From: Streptomyces spinoverrucosus
Lineage (GTDB): Bacteria > Actinomycetota > Actinomycetes > Streptomycetales > Streptomycetaceae
Assembly: GCF_006539505.1 (NCBI RefSeq)
Contig: NZ_BJND01000003.1
Location: 150,861-214,860, forward strand
Direction of reading: 5' to 3'
Length of the DNA: 64,000 nucleotides
Below the pieces are notes generated by a model that did not search any database, had not been told where the DNA came from, and saw nothing but the letters and a program-made list of their open reading frames with translations. Both the position numbers and the translations under genes were made by a program. Below, piece after piece: positions 51,741 to 61,618 of this stretch. Numbering within the stretch: position 1 is the first letter of the stretch; every line of letters starts with the position of its first letter.

Positions 51741-52773
51741 GGCGGGCGTTCCTCTTCTTCAGGGCGGACGCCACACGCAGGGCGACCACACGGTCCACGG
51801 CGATGGCGAGGATGAGCAGGATGCCGTTGATCGCGAGCACCCACACCGAGCTGACGCCCAGGGCGGGCAGCACGCTGTTGATCGAGGTCAGCAGCAGCGC
51901 GCCGAGTGCGGCGCCGTAGACGCTGCCCGAGCCGCCGGTGAAGACGACGCCGCCGACCACGACCGCGCTGACGACGGTCAGTTCGTAGCCGTTGCCGGTG
52001 CCGGAGTCGACGTTGCCGAACCGGGCCAGGTACATCGCTCCGGCGAGCCCGGCGAGCGCCCCGCAGAAGGTGTACGCCGCCAGGATCCGCTTTCGGACCG
52101 GGATGCCGGCGAGCCGGGCGGCCTCGGGGTTGGAGCCGAGGGCGTACAGCTCGCGGCCGCTGCCGAAGTGCTTGAGGTAGTAGGCGGTGGCGATGAGAAC
52201 CGCGAGAGCGATCAGCGCCAACCAGGGCACCGCCCCGATGCCGCCCGAGCCGAAGTCGACGAACCCGCCGGGCAGGTCGGCCGCGGTGATCTGCCGGGAG
52301 CCGACCCAGATGGAGTCGATGCCGCGGATGATGTACAGCGTGCCCAGGGTCACCACCAGCGCGGGCACCTGGCCGAGGCTGACCAGCAGGCCGTTGAGCA
52401 GGCCGAAGCCGATGCCCATCAGCACCGCCAGCAGCACGGCCACCACCGGGTTGCCGCCGCCCTGGAGATACGTACCGGCGGCGAAGGCGCTGATGCCGAG
52501 GGTGGAGCCGACCGACAGGTCGACGTTCCTCGTGATCACCACCAGGGACTGGCCGGTGGCGACCAGGACCAGGATCGTCGCGTTCAGCAGCAGGTCCTTG
52601 ATGCCCTGCTCGGACAGGAACTCGCTGTTGCCCGCCTGGGTGACGGCGATCATCACCAGGAAGACGACCAGGATCGCGAGCTCGCGCATCTTGAAGACGC
52701 GGTCGACCAGGCGGGTACCGCTGGACTTGGGCGCCTCGTGGGTCGACGTGGGATTGGGTGCGGTCACCGTCAT
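51733..52773 (-). CDS. rhamnose ABC transporter permease
   Basis: A 346-residue RbsC-type permease. Family segments are [34 protein letters not shown] and [20 protein letters not shown]. The ATG at 52773 overlaps the stop of the ATPase gene (ATGA at 52770-52773). An N-terminal cytoplasmic tail of ~30 residues precedes the first helix. Confidence 0.94.
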   Translation of the reverse strand: MTVTAPNPTSTHEAPKSSGTRLVDRVFKMRELAILVVFLVMIAVTQAGNSEFLSEQGIKDLLLNATILVLVATGQSLVVITRNVDLSVGSTLGISAFAAGTYLQGGGNPVVAVLLAVLMGIGFGLLNGLLVSLGQVPALVVTLGTLYIIRGIDSIWVGSRQITAADLPGGFVDFGSGGIGAVPWLALIALAVLIATAYYLKHFGSGRELYALGSNPEAARLAGIPVRKRILAAYTFCGALAGLAGAMYLARFGNVDSGTGNGYELTVVSAVVVGGVVFTGGSGSVYGAALGALLLTSINSVLPALGVSSVWVLAINGILLILAIAVDRVVALRVASALKKRNARHA

Positions 52774-54287
52774 GCGGCGGCCCTCCCGGTGGCTGCGGCC
52801 ATCACGGTTTCCTCGGTGGCGTCGGAGCGTGGGATCTCGGCGGTGAGCCGGCCCTCGTGCATCACCAGCACGCGGTCGGCCATGCCGAGGACCTCGGGCA
52901 GGTCGGAGGAGATCATCAGGACGGCGACGCCGTCGGCGGCGAGCTGGGACAGCAGCCGGTGCACCTCCGACTTGGTGCCGACGTCGATACCGCGGGTCGG
53001 CTCGTCGACGATCAGCACCTTCGGCTGCGTGGCGAGCCACTTGGCGAGGACGACCTTCTGCTGGTTTCCGCCGGACAGGGTGGAGACGGTGTCGGCGATC
53101 CGGGCGTACTTGACCTGGAGCTTGACGGCCCAGTCGAGGGAACGGCTGCGTTCGGCGCCCCGGTCCATCAGGCCTGCCTTGACGGTCGTACGAAGTCCGG
53201 TCAGGCCGATGTTGCGCTCGATGGACATGTCCATCACCAGGCCCTGGGCGCGCCGGTCCTCGGGGACCAGAGCGAGCCCGGCGGCCATGGCGGTGGAGGG
53301 GGCGCCGTTGGTGAGCTTGCGGCCGTCCACGGAGACTTCGCCCCCGTCCCAGCGGTCGATGCCGAAGACCGCTCGCGCCACCTCGGTGCGTCCGGCGCCC
53401 ACGAGGCCCGCGAGGCCGACGATCTCACCGCGCCGCACCTCGAAGGAGACATCCGTGAAGACGCCCTCGCGGGTCAGCCGGCGCACGCTGAGGGCGACTT
53501 CGCCGGGGCGGACGTCCTGCTTGGGGTAGAGCTCGTCGAGGTCGCGGCCGACCATACGGCGGACCAGGTCGTCCTCGGTCATGCCGTCGAGGAGCTCGGA
53601 GGCGATCCAGGCGCCGTCGCGCAGGGTCGTGACGCGGCGGCAGATCTGGAAGATCTCTTCCAGGCGGTGCGAGATGAACAGGACGGCGGCGCCCTGCTCC
53701 TGCAGCGTGCGCACGACGCCGAAGAGGCGGGCGACCTCGCTGCCGGTGAGCGCGGCCGTCGGCTCGTCCATGATCAGGACCCGGGCGTCGAAGGAGAGCG
53801 CCTTGGCGATCTCGACGATCTGCTGGTCCGCGATGGACAGCCCGCGGGCCGGGCGGTCGGGGTCGAGCTCGACGCCCAGGCGCTGCATCAGCGCCAGCGT
53901 CGCGGCATGGGTGGCCTTGTGGTCGATGCGGCCGAGGGCGCGCCGGGGCTGACGGCCCATGAAGATGTTCTCCGCGATCGACAGGTCGGGGAAGAGCGTG
54001 GGCTCCTGGTAGATCACGGCGATACCGGCGTCACGGGCGTCGCCGGGGCCGTGGAAGACGACGGGCTCACCGTCGAGCAGCACGTGGCCGGCGTCCGGCC
54101 GGTGCACCCCGGCGAGCGTCTTGATGAGGGTCGACTTGCCCGCGCCGTTCTCGCCGGCGAGGGCGTGCACCTCTCCGGGGAACAGCTCCAGGGACACGTC
54201 CCGCAGGGCGCGTACCGCGCCGAAGGACTTGGAGATGCCCTTGAGCGCCACTACCGGGGCCGGCCCCGTGTCGGACGGGTGGGTCAT
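52770..54287 (-). CDS. rhaT: rhamnose ABC transporter ATP-binding protein
   Basis: A 505-residue protein with two ABC domains in tandem (about 10-245 and 255-500), as in RbsA/RhaT. Walker A GENGAGKS (residues 45-52) and signature [15 protein letters not shown] in the first half; [15 protein letters not shown] and Walker [13 protein letters not shown] in the second. The second domain has a degenerate Walker A, usual for this family. It is the first gene of the minus-strand rhamnose operon. The promoter (TTGACG/TAACGT) and a LacI operator lie directly upstream. Confidence 0.95.
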   Translation of the reverse strand: MTHPSDTGPAPVVALKGISKSFGAVRALRDVSLELFPGEVHALAGENGAGKSTLIKTLAGVHRPDAGHVLLDGEPVVFHGPGDARDAGIAVIYQEPTLFPDLSIAENIFMGRQPRRALGRIDHKATHAATLALMQRLGVELDPDRPARGLSIADQQIVEIAKALSFDARVLIMDEPTAALTGSEVARLFGVVRTLQEQGAAVLFISHRLEEIFQICRRVTTLRDGAWIASELLDGMTEDDLVRRMVGRDLDELYPKQDVRPGEVALSVRRLTREGVFTDVSFEVRRGEIVGLAGLVGAGRTEVARAVFGIDRWDGGEVSVDGRKLTNGAPSTAMAAGLALVPEDRRAQGLVMDMSIERNIGLTGLRTTVKAGLMDRGAERSRSLDWAVKLQVKYARIADTVSTLSGGNQQKVVLAKWLATQPKVLIVDEPTRGIDVGTKSEVHRLLSQLAADGVAVLMISSDLPEVLGMADRVLVMHEGRLTAEIPRSDATEETVMAAATGRAAA

Positions 54288-54340
54288 GAGGGGCTCCTCG
54301 ACGACGCGGCGAGGGCGGCGAGGCGCCCCGCACGGCGTCG

Positions 54341-54352
54341 TGAAAGGTTTCA
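54341..54352. promoter_or_regulatory. LacI-type operator of the rhamnose transport operon
   Basis: TGAAAGGTTTCA, an inverted repeat with the TGAAA/TTTCA arms typical of LacI-family operators, 53 bp before the ATPase start and just downstream of the predicted transcription start. Confidence 0.8.
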
Positions 54353-54366
54353 ACTGGATTGCCGGG

Positions 54367-54396
54367 ACGTTAGGCGGGCCAGCCATGTCACGTCAA
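54367..54396 (-). promoter_or_regulatory. promoter of the rhamnose transport operon
   Basis: On the minus strand a TTGACG -35 box (54391-54396) and a TAACGT -10 box (54367-54372) are 18 bp apart. The start point would be near 54360, so the operator at 54341 lies at about +8 to +20, a blocking position. Confidence 0.65.
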
Positions 54397-54406
54397 TGGG
54401 TTCATG

Positions 54407-54421
54407 TCGAAAAATTTTCGA
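54407..54421. promoter_or_regulatory. AT-rich palindrome between the divergent rhamnose promoters
   Basis: TCGAAAA-A-TTTTCGA, perfect 7-bp arms, lies 11 bp upstream of the transport-operon -35 box and 50 bp upstream of the rhaI -35 box. It is not a LacI-type site, so a second regulator may bind here. Confidence 0.5.
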
Positions 54422-54470
54422 TAGCCGAAGGTCACGGCGGGATCACAAAGAAACGGGTTGGTCAGAGCGC

Positions 54471-54499
54471 TTGACACCCCTTGCGGGGGCTCATAGCTT
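54471..54499 (+). promoter_or_regulatory. rhaI promoter
   Basis: TTGACA -35 (54471-54476) and TAGCTT -10 (54494-54499) with the ideal 17-bp spacer. This is one of the strongest-looking promoters in the window. Confidence 0.8.
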
Positions 54500-54506
54500 G
54501 CCGTTC

Positions 54507-54518
54507 TGAATCGTTTCA
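54507..54518. promoter_or_regulatory. LacI-type operator of rhaI
   Basis: TGAATCGTTTCA lies immediately downstream of the predicted transcription start and 33 bp before the rhaI start. It matches the site at the divergent promoter in 9 of 12 positions. Confidence 0.8.
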
Positions 54519-54550
54519 TCGTTCGTGTCGACAAGCGCAGGAGCCCAGCA

Positions 54551-55717
54551 GTGACCGAACTCGCCGCGGTGAAGGCCGCGCTCAAGACCCAGGCAGTCGA
54601 GACGCCGTCGTGGGCGTACGGGAACTCGGGGACCCGTTTCAAGGTGTTCGCACAAGCCGGTGTGCCGCGCGATCCGCGGGAGAAGCTGGACGACGCGGCC
54701 AAGGTGCACGAGTTCACCGGCGTGGCCCCGACCGTCGCCCTGCACATCCCCTGGGACAAGGTCGACGACTACGCGGCGCTGGCGAAGTACGCCGGGGAGC
54801 GCGGGGTGAAGCTCGGCGCGATCAACTCCAACACCTTCCAGGACGACGACTACAAGCTGGGCAGCATCTGCCATCCGGACGCGGCGGTGCGGCGCAAGGC
54901 GGTCGACCATCTGCTGGAGTGCGTCGACATCATGGACGCGACGGGCTCCGCCGATCTGAAGCTGTGGTTCGCCGACGGGACGAACTATCCCGGGCAGGAC
55001 GATGTGCGCGAGCGGCAGGACCGGCTGGCGGAGGGTCTGGCCGAGGTGTACGCGCGGCTGGGTGAGGGGCAGCGGATGCTGCTGGAGTACAAGTTCTTCG
55101 AGCCCGCGTTCTATACGACGGATGTGCCGGACTGGGGGACGGCGTACGCGCACTGTCTGAAGCTCGGGACGAAGGCGCAGGTCGTGGTCGACACCGGTCA
55201 CCATGCGCCGGGGACCAACATCGAGTTCATCGTGGCCACGCTGCTGCGGGAGGGGAAGCTCGGGGGGTTCGACTTCAACTCTCGGTTCTACGCGGATGAC
55301 GACCTGATGGTGGGGGCGGCGGATCCGTTCCAGTTGTTCCGGATCATGTACGAGGTCGTGCGTGGGGGTGGGTTCGGTGCCGAGTCCGGGGTCGCGTTCA
55401 TGCTCGATCAGTGTCACAACATCGAGGCGAAGATTCCGGCGATCATTCGGTCGGTGATGAATGTGCAGGAGGCGACGGCGAAGGCGCTGCTCGTTGATCG
55501 GGGGGCGTTGGCTGCGGCTCAGCGGGAGGGGGATGTGCTGGGGGCGAATGCCGTGCTGATGGATGCGTACAACACGGATGTGCGGCCGTTGCTTCGTGAG
55601 GTGCGGGGGGAAATGGGGCTGGATCCGGAGCCGCTTGCTGCGTATGCCCGGTCCGGGTGGGCCGAGAAGATCGTGGCTGAGCGGGTTGGGGGGCGGCAGG
55701 CCGGGTGGGGCGCCTAA
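54551..55717 (+). CDS. rhaI: L-rhamnose isomerase
   Basis: A 388-residue xylose-isomerase-like TIM barrel of the Pseudomonas-type RhaI family, converting L-rhamnose to L-rhamnulose. Metal and substrate residues are in FADGTNYPGQDD, LEYKFFEPAFYTTD, VVDTGHHAPGTN and FDFNSRFYADDDL. GTG start. Codon bias weakens markedly in the last third (from about 55,250), with more G/T-ending codons than the first two thirds. It is first in the catabolic arm rhaI-rhaEW-rhaB-lutABC and carries its own promoter and LacI operator. Confidence 0.96.
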   Translation: MTELAAVKAALKTQAVETPSWAYGNSGTRFKVFAQAGVPRDPREKLDDAAKVHEFTGVAPTVALHIPWDKVDDYAALAKYAGERGVKLGAINSNTFQDDDYKLGSICHPDAAVRRKAVDHLLECVDIMDATGSADLKLWFADGTNYPGQDDVRERQDRLAEGLAEVYARLGEGQRMLLEYKFFEPAFYTTDVPDWGTAYAHCLKLGTKAQVVVDTGHHAPGTNIEFIVATLLREGKLGGFDFNSRFYADDDLMVGAADPFQLFRIMYEVVRGGGFGAESGVAFMLDQCHNIEAKIPAIIRSVMNVQEATAKALLVDRGALAAAQREGDVLGANAVLMDAYNTDVRPLLREVRGEMGLDPEPLAAYARSGWAEKIVAERVGGRQAGWGA

Positions 55718-55755
55718 GCGTCTGCCGGGTTCTGTTGTCTGCGGGCTGCGGGTCC

Positions 55756-55790
55756 GATGTGGCTGGTCGCGCAGTTCCCCGCGCCCCTTG
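55756..55790 (+). repeat. dispersed Streptomyces intergenic repeat
   Basis: The rhaI-rhaEW gap contains a segment centred on TCGCGCAGTTCCCCGCGCCC. From memory, very similar short sequences occur many times between genes in Streptomyces genomes. Only one copy is present in this window, so the repeat status rests on recall. Confidence 0.5.
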
Positions 55791-55831
55791 CGTACGTGCA
55801 CTAACCCCCTGTTGAGAAGGAACCGACTCCA

Positions 55832-57871
55832 ATGGCAACCCATCCTGAAGCTGCCGCTCTTCTCGCTCGGTCTCACCGGCTTGGTGCTGATCCGCGCAAC
55901 ACCAACTACGCCGGCGGCAACGCCTCCGCCAAAGGTGCCGATACCGATCCCGTCACCGGTGGTGATGTCGAGCTGATGTGGGTCAAGGGGTCCGGAGGGG
56001 ACCTCGGGACGCTCACCGAAGCGGGGCTCGCTGTGCTGCGGCTGGATCGGCTGCGGGCGCTCGTCGATGTCTACCCCGGCGTCGAGCGCGAGGACGAGAT
56101 GGTCGCCGCGTTCGACTACTGCCTGCATGGGAAGGGCGGCGCCGCGCCCTCCATCGACACCGCGATGCACGGGCTCGTCGACTCCGCTCACGTCGATCAT
56201 CTGCACCCCGACTCCGGGATCGCGCTGGCCTGCGCGGCGGACGGGGAGAAGCTGACCGCCGAGTGCTTCGGGGACAGCGTGGTGTGGGTGCCGTGGCGGC
56301 GGCCCGGTTTCCAGCTCGGGCTGGACATCGCCGCCGTCAAGGCGGCCAACCCGCAGGCCATCGGTGTGATCCTGGGCGGGCACGGCATCACCGCCTGGGG
56401 CGACACCGCCGAGGAGTGCGAGCGGAACTCGCTGCACATCATCCGTACCGCCGAGGCGTTCCTGGAGGAGCGGGGGAAGGCCGAGCCGTTCGGGGCCGTC
56501 ATCGAGGGGTACGAGGCGCTGCCCGAGGCCGAGCGGCGGGAGCGGGCGGCCGCGCTGGCGCCGTACGTCCGTGCCGTCGCCTCGCAGGACAAGCCGCAGG
56601 TGGGGCACTTCAACGACTCCGACGTCGTGCTCGACTTCCTCGCCCGCGCCGAGCACCCTCGGCTCGCCGCGCTCGGCACCTCCTGCCCCGACCACTTCCT
56701 GCGCACGAAGGTACGGCCGCTGGTCCTCGACCTGCCGCCCACGGCTCCGCTGGACGAGGCGATCGCCCGGCTGAAGGAGCTGCACGCGGAGTACCGCGAG
56801 GAGTACGCCGCCTACTACCAGCGGCACGCCCTGCCCGAGTCCCCTGCCATGCGTGGCGCCGACCCCGCCATCGTGCTGGTGCCCGGCGTGGGCATGTTCA
56901 GCTTCGGCAAGGACAAGCAGACGGCCCGGGTCGCCGGCGAGTTCTACGTCAACGCCATCAACGTGATGCGAGGCGCCGAGGCCGTGTCGACGTACGCGCC
57001 GATCGAGGAGTCGGAGAAGTTCCGCATCGAGTACTGGGCGCTGGAGGAGGCCAAGCTCCAGCGAATGCCGAAGCCCAAGGCGCTCGCGACGCGGGTGGCG
57101 CTGGTGACCGGCGCGGGGAGCGGAATCGGCAAGGCGATCGCGCAGCGGTTGGTTGCCGAGGGTGCGTGTGTCGTGGTGGCGGACCTCAACGCGGAGAACG
57201 CCGCCCAGGTCGCCGAGGAGCTGGGCGGAGCCGACAAGGCCGTCGCCGTCTCCGTCGACGTCACCTCCGAGGAGCAGATCGCCGAGGCGTTCAAGGCCGC
57301 GGTGCTCGCCTTCGGGGGCGTGGATCTCGTGGTGAACAACGCGGGTATCTCGATCTCCAAGCCGCTGCTGGAGACGTCCGCCAAGGACTGGGATCTTCAG
57401 CACGACATCATGGCGCGCGGGTCCTTCCTCGTCTCCCGGGAGGCGGCGCGGGTGATGATCGCTCAGGGGCTGGGCGGTGACATCGTCTATATCGCTTCGA
57501 AGAACGCCGTTTTCGCCGGGCCGAACAACATCGCCTACTCCGCGACCAAGGCCGATCAGGCTCATCAAGTGCGGCTGCTGGCGGCCGAGTTGGGTGAGCA
57601 CGGGATTCGGGTAAACGGGGTCAACCCGGACGGTGTGGTGCGGGGCTCGGGGATCTTCGCGGGTGGCTGGGGTGCTCAGCGGGCGGCCGTGTACGGGGTG
57701 CCGGAGGAGAAGCTCGGGGAGTTCTACGCCCAGCGGACGATCCTCAAGCGTGAGGTGCTGCCGGAGCATGTGGCGGGTGCCGTGTTCGCGCTGACCGGCG
57801 GGGAGCTGACGCACACCACCGGGCTGCACATCCCGGTCGACGCCGGCGTGGCCGCCGCGTTCCTGCGGTGA
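55832..57871 (+). CDS. rhaEW: bifunctional rhamnulose-1-phosphate aldolase / lactaldehyde dehydrogenase
   Basis: A 679-residue fusion. Residues about 1-420 are a class II aldolase (HVDHLHPDSG metal region) that splits L-rhamnulose-1-phosphate into dihydroxyacetone phosphate and L-lactaldehyde. Residues about 425-679 are an SDR with VTGAGSGIGKAIAQ, NNAG and YSATKADQAH, which oxidises lactaldehyde to L-lactate. The fusion is the RhaEW type known from Bacillus and actinobacteria. ATG after AGAAGGAACC. The end overlaps rhaB by GTGA. Confidence 0.95.
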   Translation: MATHPEAAALLARSHRLGADPRNTNYAGGNASAKGADTDPVTGGDVELMWVKGSGGDLGTLTEAGLAVLRLDRLRALVDVYPGVEREDEMVAAFDYCLHGKGGAAPSIDTAMHGLVDSAHVDHLHPDSGIALACAADGEKLTAECFGDSVVWVPWRRPGFQLGLDIAAVKAANPQAIGVILGGHGITAWGDTAEECERNSLHIIRTAEAFLEERGKAEPFGAVIEGYEALPEAERRERAAALAPYVRAVASQDKPQVGHFNDSDVVLDFLARAEHPRLAALGTSCPDHFLRTKVRPLVLDLPPTAPLDEAIARLKELHAEYREEYAAYYQRHALPESPAMRGADPAIVLVPGVGMFSFGKDKQTARVAGEFYVNAINVMRGAEAVSTYAPIEESEKFRIEYWALEEAKLQRMPKPKALATRVALVTGAGSGIGKAIAQRLVAEGACVVVADLNAENAAQVAEELGGADKAVAVSVDVTSEEQIAEAFKAAVLAFGGVDLVVNNAGISISKPLLETSAKDWDLQHDIMARGSFLVSREAARVMIAQGLGGDIVYIASKNAVFAGPNNIAYSATKADQAHQVRLLAAELGEHGIRVNGVNPDGVVRGSGIFAGGWGAQRAAVYGVPEEKLGEFYAQRTILKREVLPEHVAGAVFALTGGELTHTTGLHIPVDAGVAAAFLR

Positions 57872-59316
57872 GCAGCGCCATGAAGTCGTACGCCGCGGTC
57901 GACCTCGGTGCGTCCAGTGGGCGGGTCATGGTCGGCCGCGTCGGGCGGCACGAGCTGGAACTGACCGAGGCGCACCGCTTCGCCAACCGGCCGGTGCGGG
58001 TGCCGGAGGGGCTGCGCTGGGATGTGCTCGCGCTGTACGCCGGTGTCCTGGACGGGCTGCGGGCGGCAGGGCAGGTCGACTCCGTCGGCATCGACAGCTG
58101 GGCCGTGGACTACGGACTGCTGGACGCCGACGGGGCACTGCTCGGCAACCCGGTGCACTACCGGGACGGGCGGACCGAGGGCGTCGCCGAGAAGGTGTGG
58201 GCGAACGTGCCCGCCGCCGAGCTGTACGCGGCGACCGGGCTGCAGTACGCCCCCTTCAACACGCTGTACCAGCTCGTCGCCGCCCGCTCCTCCGACCAAC
58301 CCGGCCACGCCGAGCGCCTGTTGCTGATCCCCGACCTGCTGTCGTACTGGCTCACCGGGGAGCAGGGCACCGAGCTCACCAACGCCTCGACGACCCAGCT
58401 CGTCGATCCCCGGACGCGGGACTGGTCGTACGACGTGGCCGCGCGGCTGGGCATCGACCTGAGCCTGTTCGCGCCGCTGCGGCAGCCGGGCGATCCGGCG
58501 GGGGCGCTGCGCCCCGAGGTGCTGGACGAGACGGGCCTCACCGGTCCCGTGCCGGTCACGGCGGTCGCCTCGCACGACACGGCGTCCGCGGTCGCCGCCG
58601 TACCGGCGTCCGGTGAGCGCTTCGCCTACATCTGCACCGGCACCTGGTCGCTGGCCGGGCTTGAGCTGGACGCGCCGGTGCTGACGGAGGAGAGCCGGGC
58701 CGCCAACTTCACCAATGAGCTGGGCCTGGACGGCACGGTCCGCTATCTGCGCAACATCATGGGGCTGTGGCTGCTCCAGGAGTGTGTACGGGCCTGGGGG
58801 GAGCCGGACCTCGGTGAGCTGCTGCAGGCCGCGGCCGGGGTTCCGGCGCTGCGGTCGGTGGTGGACGCGGGCGACGCGGCGTTCCTGGCGCCGGGGCGGA
58901 TGCCGGAGCGGATCGCCGAGGCGTGCCGTGCCTCGGGGCAGCCGGTGCCCGAGTCTCCGGGCGAGGTCACGCGCTGCATCCTGGACTCGCTCGCCCTCGC
59001 TCACCGGCGGGCCGTGGAGGACGCCCAGCGGCTGGCCGGGCATGACGTGGACGTCGTCCATGTGGTCGGCGGCGGGGTGCGCAACGCGCTGCTGTGCCAG
59101 CTGACCGCCGATGCCTGCGGGCTGCCGGTCGTGGCGGGCCCCACGGAGGCGGCGGCCTTCGGAAACGTACTGGTGCAGGCGCGGGCCCACGGGCTCGTCG
59201 GCGACCGGGCCGAGATGCGGCGGCTGCTCGGCCGTACCCAGCCGCTCACCCGTTACGAACCGCGCGGTGACACCGCGCCCTGGCGGGCGGCCCAGGCCCG
59301 GCTCGCCGGAGCGTGA
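57868..59316 (+). CDS. rhaB: rhamnulokinase
   Basis: A 482-residue FGGY-family kinase that phosphorylates L-rhamnulose at C1. The N-terminal phosphate motif is VDLGASSGRVMVG, substrate region IDSWAVDYGLLD, and the adenosine motif GGGVRNALLCQLTAD. GTG start overlaps the rhaEW stop (57868-57871); an ATG at 57880 is an alternative. The kinase follows rather than precedes the aldolase in the operon, but together with rhaI the pathway is complete. Confidence 0.95.
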   Translation: MSSAMKSYAAVDLGASSGRVMVGRVGRHELELTEAHRFANRPVRVPEGLRWDVLALYAGVLDGLRAAGQVDSVGIDSWAVDYGLLDADGALLGNPVHYRDGRTEGVAEKVWANVPAAELYAATGLQYAPFNTLYQLVAARSSDQPGHAERLLLIPDLLSYWLTGEQGTELTNASTTQLVDPRTRDWSYDVAARLGIDLSLFAPLRQPGDPAGALRPEVLDETGLTGPVPVTAVASHDTASAVAAVPASGERFAYICTGTWSLAGLELDAPVLTEESRAANFTNELGLDGTVRYLRNIMGLWLLQECVRAWGEPDLGELLQAAAGVPALRSVVDAGDAAFLAPGRMPERIAEACRASGQPVPESPGEVTRCILDSLALAHRRAVEDAQRLAGHDVDVVHVVGGGVRNALLCQLTADACGLPVVAGPTEAAAFGNVLVQARAHGLVGDRAEMRRLLGRTQPLTRYEPRGDTAPWRAAQARLAGA

Positions 59317-59387
59317 GCGGGGTCTCCCCCGGCCCGCGCCACCGCACTACCCTGCACACGTCGGATGATCAACCCCAAGGAGCCGCG

Positions 59388-60143
59388 ATGCGTGTCGCCC
59401 TGTTCCTGACCTGTGTCAACGACACGCTCTATCCGGACACCGGGCGCGCCGTGGTGAATCTGCTGACCAGGCTGGGCGTCGAGGTCGACTTCCCGATGGC
59501 CCAGACCTGCTGCGGGCAGGCCCACTACAACACCGGCTACCGGCGTGAGGCGGAGCCGCTGGCCCGGCACTTCTCCGACGTCTTCGGGGAGTACGAGGCT
59601 ATCGTGACGCCGTCCGGATCGTGCGGGGCGATGGTGCGGGAGCTGTATCCGCGGATGGGTTCGCGGGCGCGGGCCGAGGGGCGCGGGAACACGCTGGCGA
59701 CCGCGCTCGCGTCGGTGGTGCCGAAGACGTACGAACTCACCGAGTTCCTGGTGGATGTGCTGGGGGTGACGGACGTGGGCGCGTACTACCCGCACCGGGT
59801 GACGTACCACCCCACCTGCCACGGGCTGCGCGGGCTGGGCCTGGGCGAGCGTCCCCGCAGGCTGCTTCAGGCGGTGAAGGGTCTTGAGCTGGTCGAGTTG
59901 CCGGGCGCGGACGAGTGCTGTGGGTTCGGGGGCACCTTCGCGTTGAAGAACTCCGATGTCTCGGCGGCGATGGGTGCCGACAAGGTGCGCAACGCCGAGT
60001 CGACCGGCGCCGAGGTGCTGTGCGCGGCGGACAACTCCTGTCTGATGCACATCGGCGGCACCATGACCCGGCTGCGCACGGGGATGCGGCCGGTGCACAT
60101 CGCGGAGATCCTGGCGAGCACGGAGGAGGAACCGGCGCTGTGA
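59388..60143 (+). CDS. lutA: lactate utilisation protein A (Fe-S)
   Basis: A 251-residue protein with two CCG domains: TCCGQAHYNTGYR, with PSGSCGAMV, and TYHPTCHGLRGLG with ECCGFGGTF. These bind an iron-sulphur cluster in the LutABC L-lactate dehydrogenase. ATG after AAGGAG, 71 bp from rhaB. Its stop overlaps lutB (GTGA). No lutR or lactate permease is adjacent, so expression is likely driven from the rhamnose promoter. Confidence 0.95.
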   Translation: MRVALFLTCVNDTLYPDTGRAVVNLLTRLGVEVDFPMAQTCCGQAHYNTGYRREAEPLARHFSDVFGEYEAIVTPSGSCGAMVRELYPRMGSRARAEGRGNTLATALASVVPKTYELTEFLVDVLGVTDVGAYYPHRVTYHPTCHGLRGLGLGERPRRLLQAVKGLELVELPGADECCGFGGTFALKNSDVSAAMGADKVRNAESTGAEVLCAADNSCLMHIGGTMTRLRTGMRPVHIAEILASTEEEPAL

Positions 60144-61618
60144 GCGGAACGTTCGTCGGAATGCCGGCGTTTCCGGCGGCCGCGCACGAGGCGGTGCGCA
60201 ATCCCACCCTGCGCGGCAATCTGCGGCACGCCACGCACACCATCCGCGGCAAGCGGGAGAAGGCGGTCGCCGAGGTCTCGGACTGGGCTCAGCTGCGGGA
60301 GGCGGGGCGGCGGATCAAGGACCACACGCTTCGTCATCTCGACCGGTACCTCGTGCAGTTGGAGGAGTCGGTGACGGCGGCGGGCGGCACCGTCCACTGG
60401 GCCGTCGACGCCGACGAGGCCAACCGGATCGTCGCCGACCTGGTCCGGCAGACCGGCGAGTCCGAGGTCGTCAAGGTCAAGTCGATGGCCACCCAGGAGA
60501 TCGGCCTCAACGAGGCGCTGGAAGCAGAGGGGATCCGGGCCTATGAGACCGATCTCGCCGAGCTGATCGTGCAGTTGGGCAAGGACCGGCCGTCGCACAT
60601 CCTGGTCCCGGCGATCCACCGCAACCGTGGTGAGATCCGGGACATCTTCGCCCGTGAGATGGGCGAGTGGGGCCGTCCGGCGCCCGAGGGCCTGACCGAC
60701 ACGCCCGCCGAGCTGGCCGAGGCCGCCCGGCTGCATCTGCGGGAGAAGTTCCTGCGTGCCAAGATCGGCGTCTCCGGCGCCAACTTCATGGTCGCCGAGA
60801 CGGGCACGCTGGTGGTCGTGGAGTCCGAGGGCAACGGGCGGATGTGCCTGACCCTCCCCGAGACGCTGATCTCGGTGGTCGGCATCGAGAAGATCGTGCC
60901 GACCTGGCGGGACCTGGAGGTGTTCCTGCAGACCCTCCCGCGCTCCTCGACGGCCGAGCGCATGAATCCGTACACGTCGATGTGGACCGGTACGACGGAC
61001 GAGGACGGGCCGCAGAACTTCCACCTGGTCCTGATCGACAACGGCCGTACCGACACGCTCTCCGACGAGGTCGGGCGGCAGGCCCTGCGCTGCATCCGCT
61101 GCTCGGCTTGCCTCAATGTGTGCCCGGTGTACGAGCGGGCGGGCGGTCACGCGTACGGCTCGGTGTACCCGGGCCCGATCGGCGCGATCCTCAGCCCCCA
61201 ACTCCGGGGCACCGCGAGCGAGATCGACGCCTCCCTGCCGTACGCGTCCTCGCTGTGCGGAGCCTGCTACGAGGTGTGCCCGGTGGCCATCGACATCCCC
61301 GAGGTGCTGGTGCATCTGCGGGAGCGGGTCGTGCAGGGCGGGGAGGTGACGCGGGGCGGCAACAAGGTCCTGCTGAAGCCGGCGAAGGGGCATGCGGCCG
61401 AGCGGGCGGCGATGCGGGCGGCCCGCTGGGCGTTCGCCCACCCCGGCGCGCTGCGCACCGGGCAGCGGCTCGCCTCACGCACCCGGCGCTTCCATCCGCG
61501 CACGCTGCCGGGTCCCGGCAAGGCGTGGAGCGGCAGCCGGGATCTGCCGCCGGTGCCCGCGGAGCCGTTCCGGGACTGGTGGCAGCGGACGCGTGGTGGA
61601 AAGGACGCTTCGGAGTGA
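60140..61618 (+). CDS. lutB: lactate utilisation protein B (Fe-S)
   Basis: A 492-residue LutB protein. An N-terminal LUD domain (residues about 80-310, with IGVSGANFMVAETGTLVVVE) precedes two 4Fe-4S motifs, CIRCSACLNVCPVY and CGACYEVCPVAID. A C-terminal extension is rich in Arg/Pro. It carries electrons from L-lactate to the respiratory chain together with LutA and LutC. GTG start coupled to lutA. Confidence 0.95.
   Translation: MSGTFVGMPAFPAAAHEAVRNPTLRGNLRHATHTIRGKREKAVAEVSDWAQLREAGRRIKDHTLRHLDRYLVQLEESVTAAGGTVHWAVDADEANRIVADLVRQTGESEVVKVKSMATQEIGLNEALEAEGIRAYETDLAELIVQLGKDRPSHILVPAIHRNRGEIRDIFAREMGEWGRPAPEGLTDTPAELAEAARLHLREKFLRAKIGVSGANFMVAETGTLVVVESEGNGRMCLTLPETLISVVGIEKIVPTWRDLEVFLQTLPRSSTAERMNPYTSMWTGTTDEDGPQNFHLVLIDNGRTDTLSDEVGRQALRCIRCSACLNVCPVYERAGGHAYGSVYPGPIGAILSPQLRGTASEIDASLPYASSLCGACYEVCPVAIDIPEVLVHLRERVVQGGEVTRGGNKVLLKPAKGHAAERAAMRAARWAFAHPGALRTGQRLASRTRRFHPRTLPGPGKAWSGSRDLPPVPAEPFRDWWQRTRGGKDASE

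Noticed and set aside
54491..57829. 1112-residue open frame on the minus strand
   Set aside because: It is antisense to rhaI and rhaEW, which have clear motifs. The peptide is His/Arg/Pro-rich without domains; high GC creates such frames.
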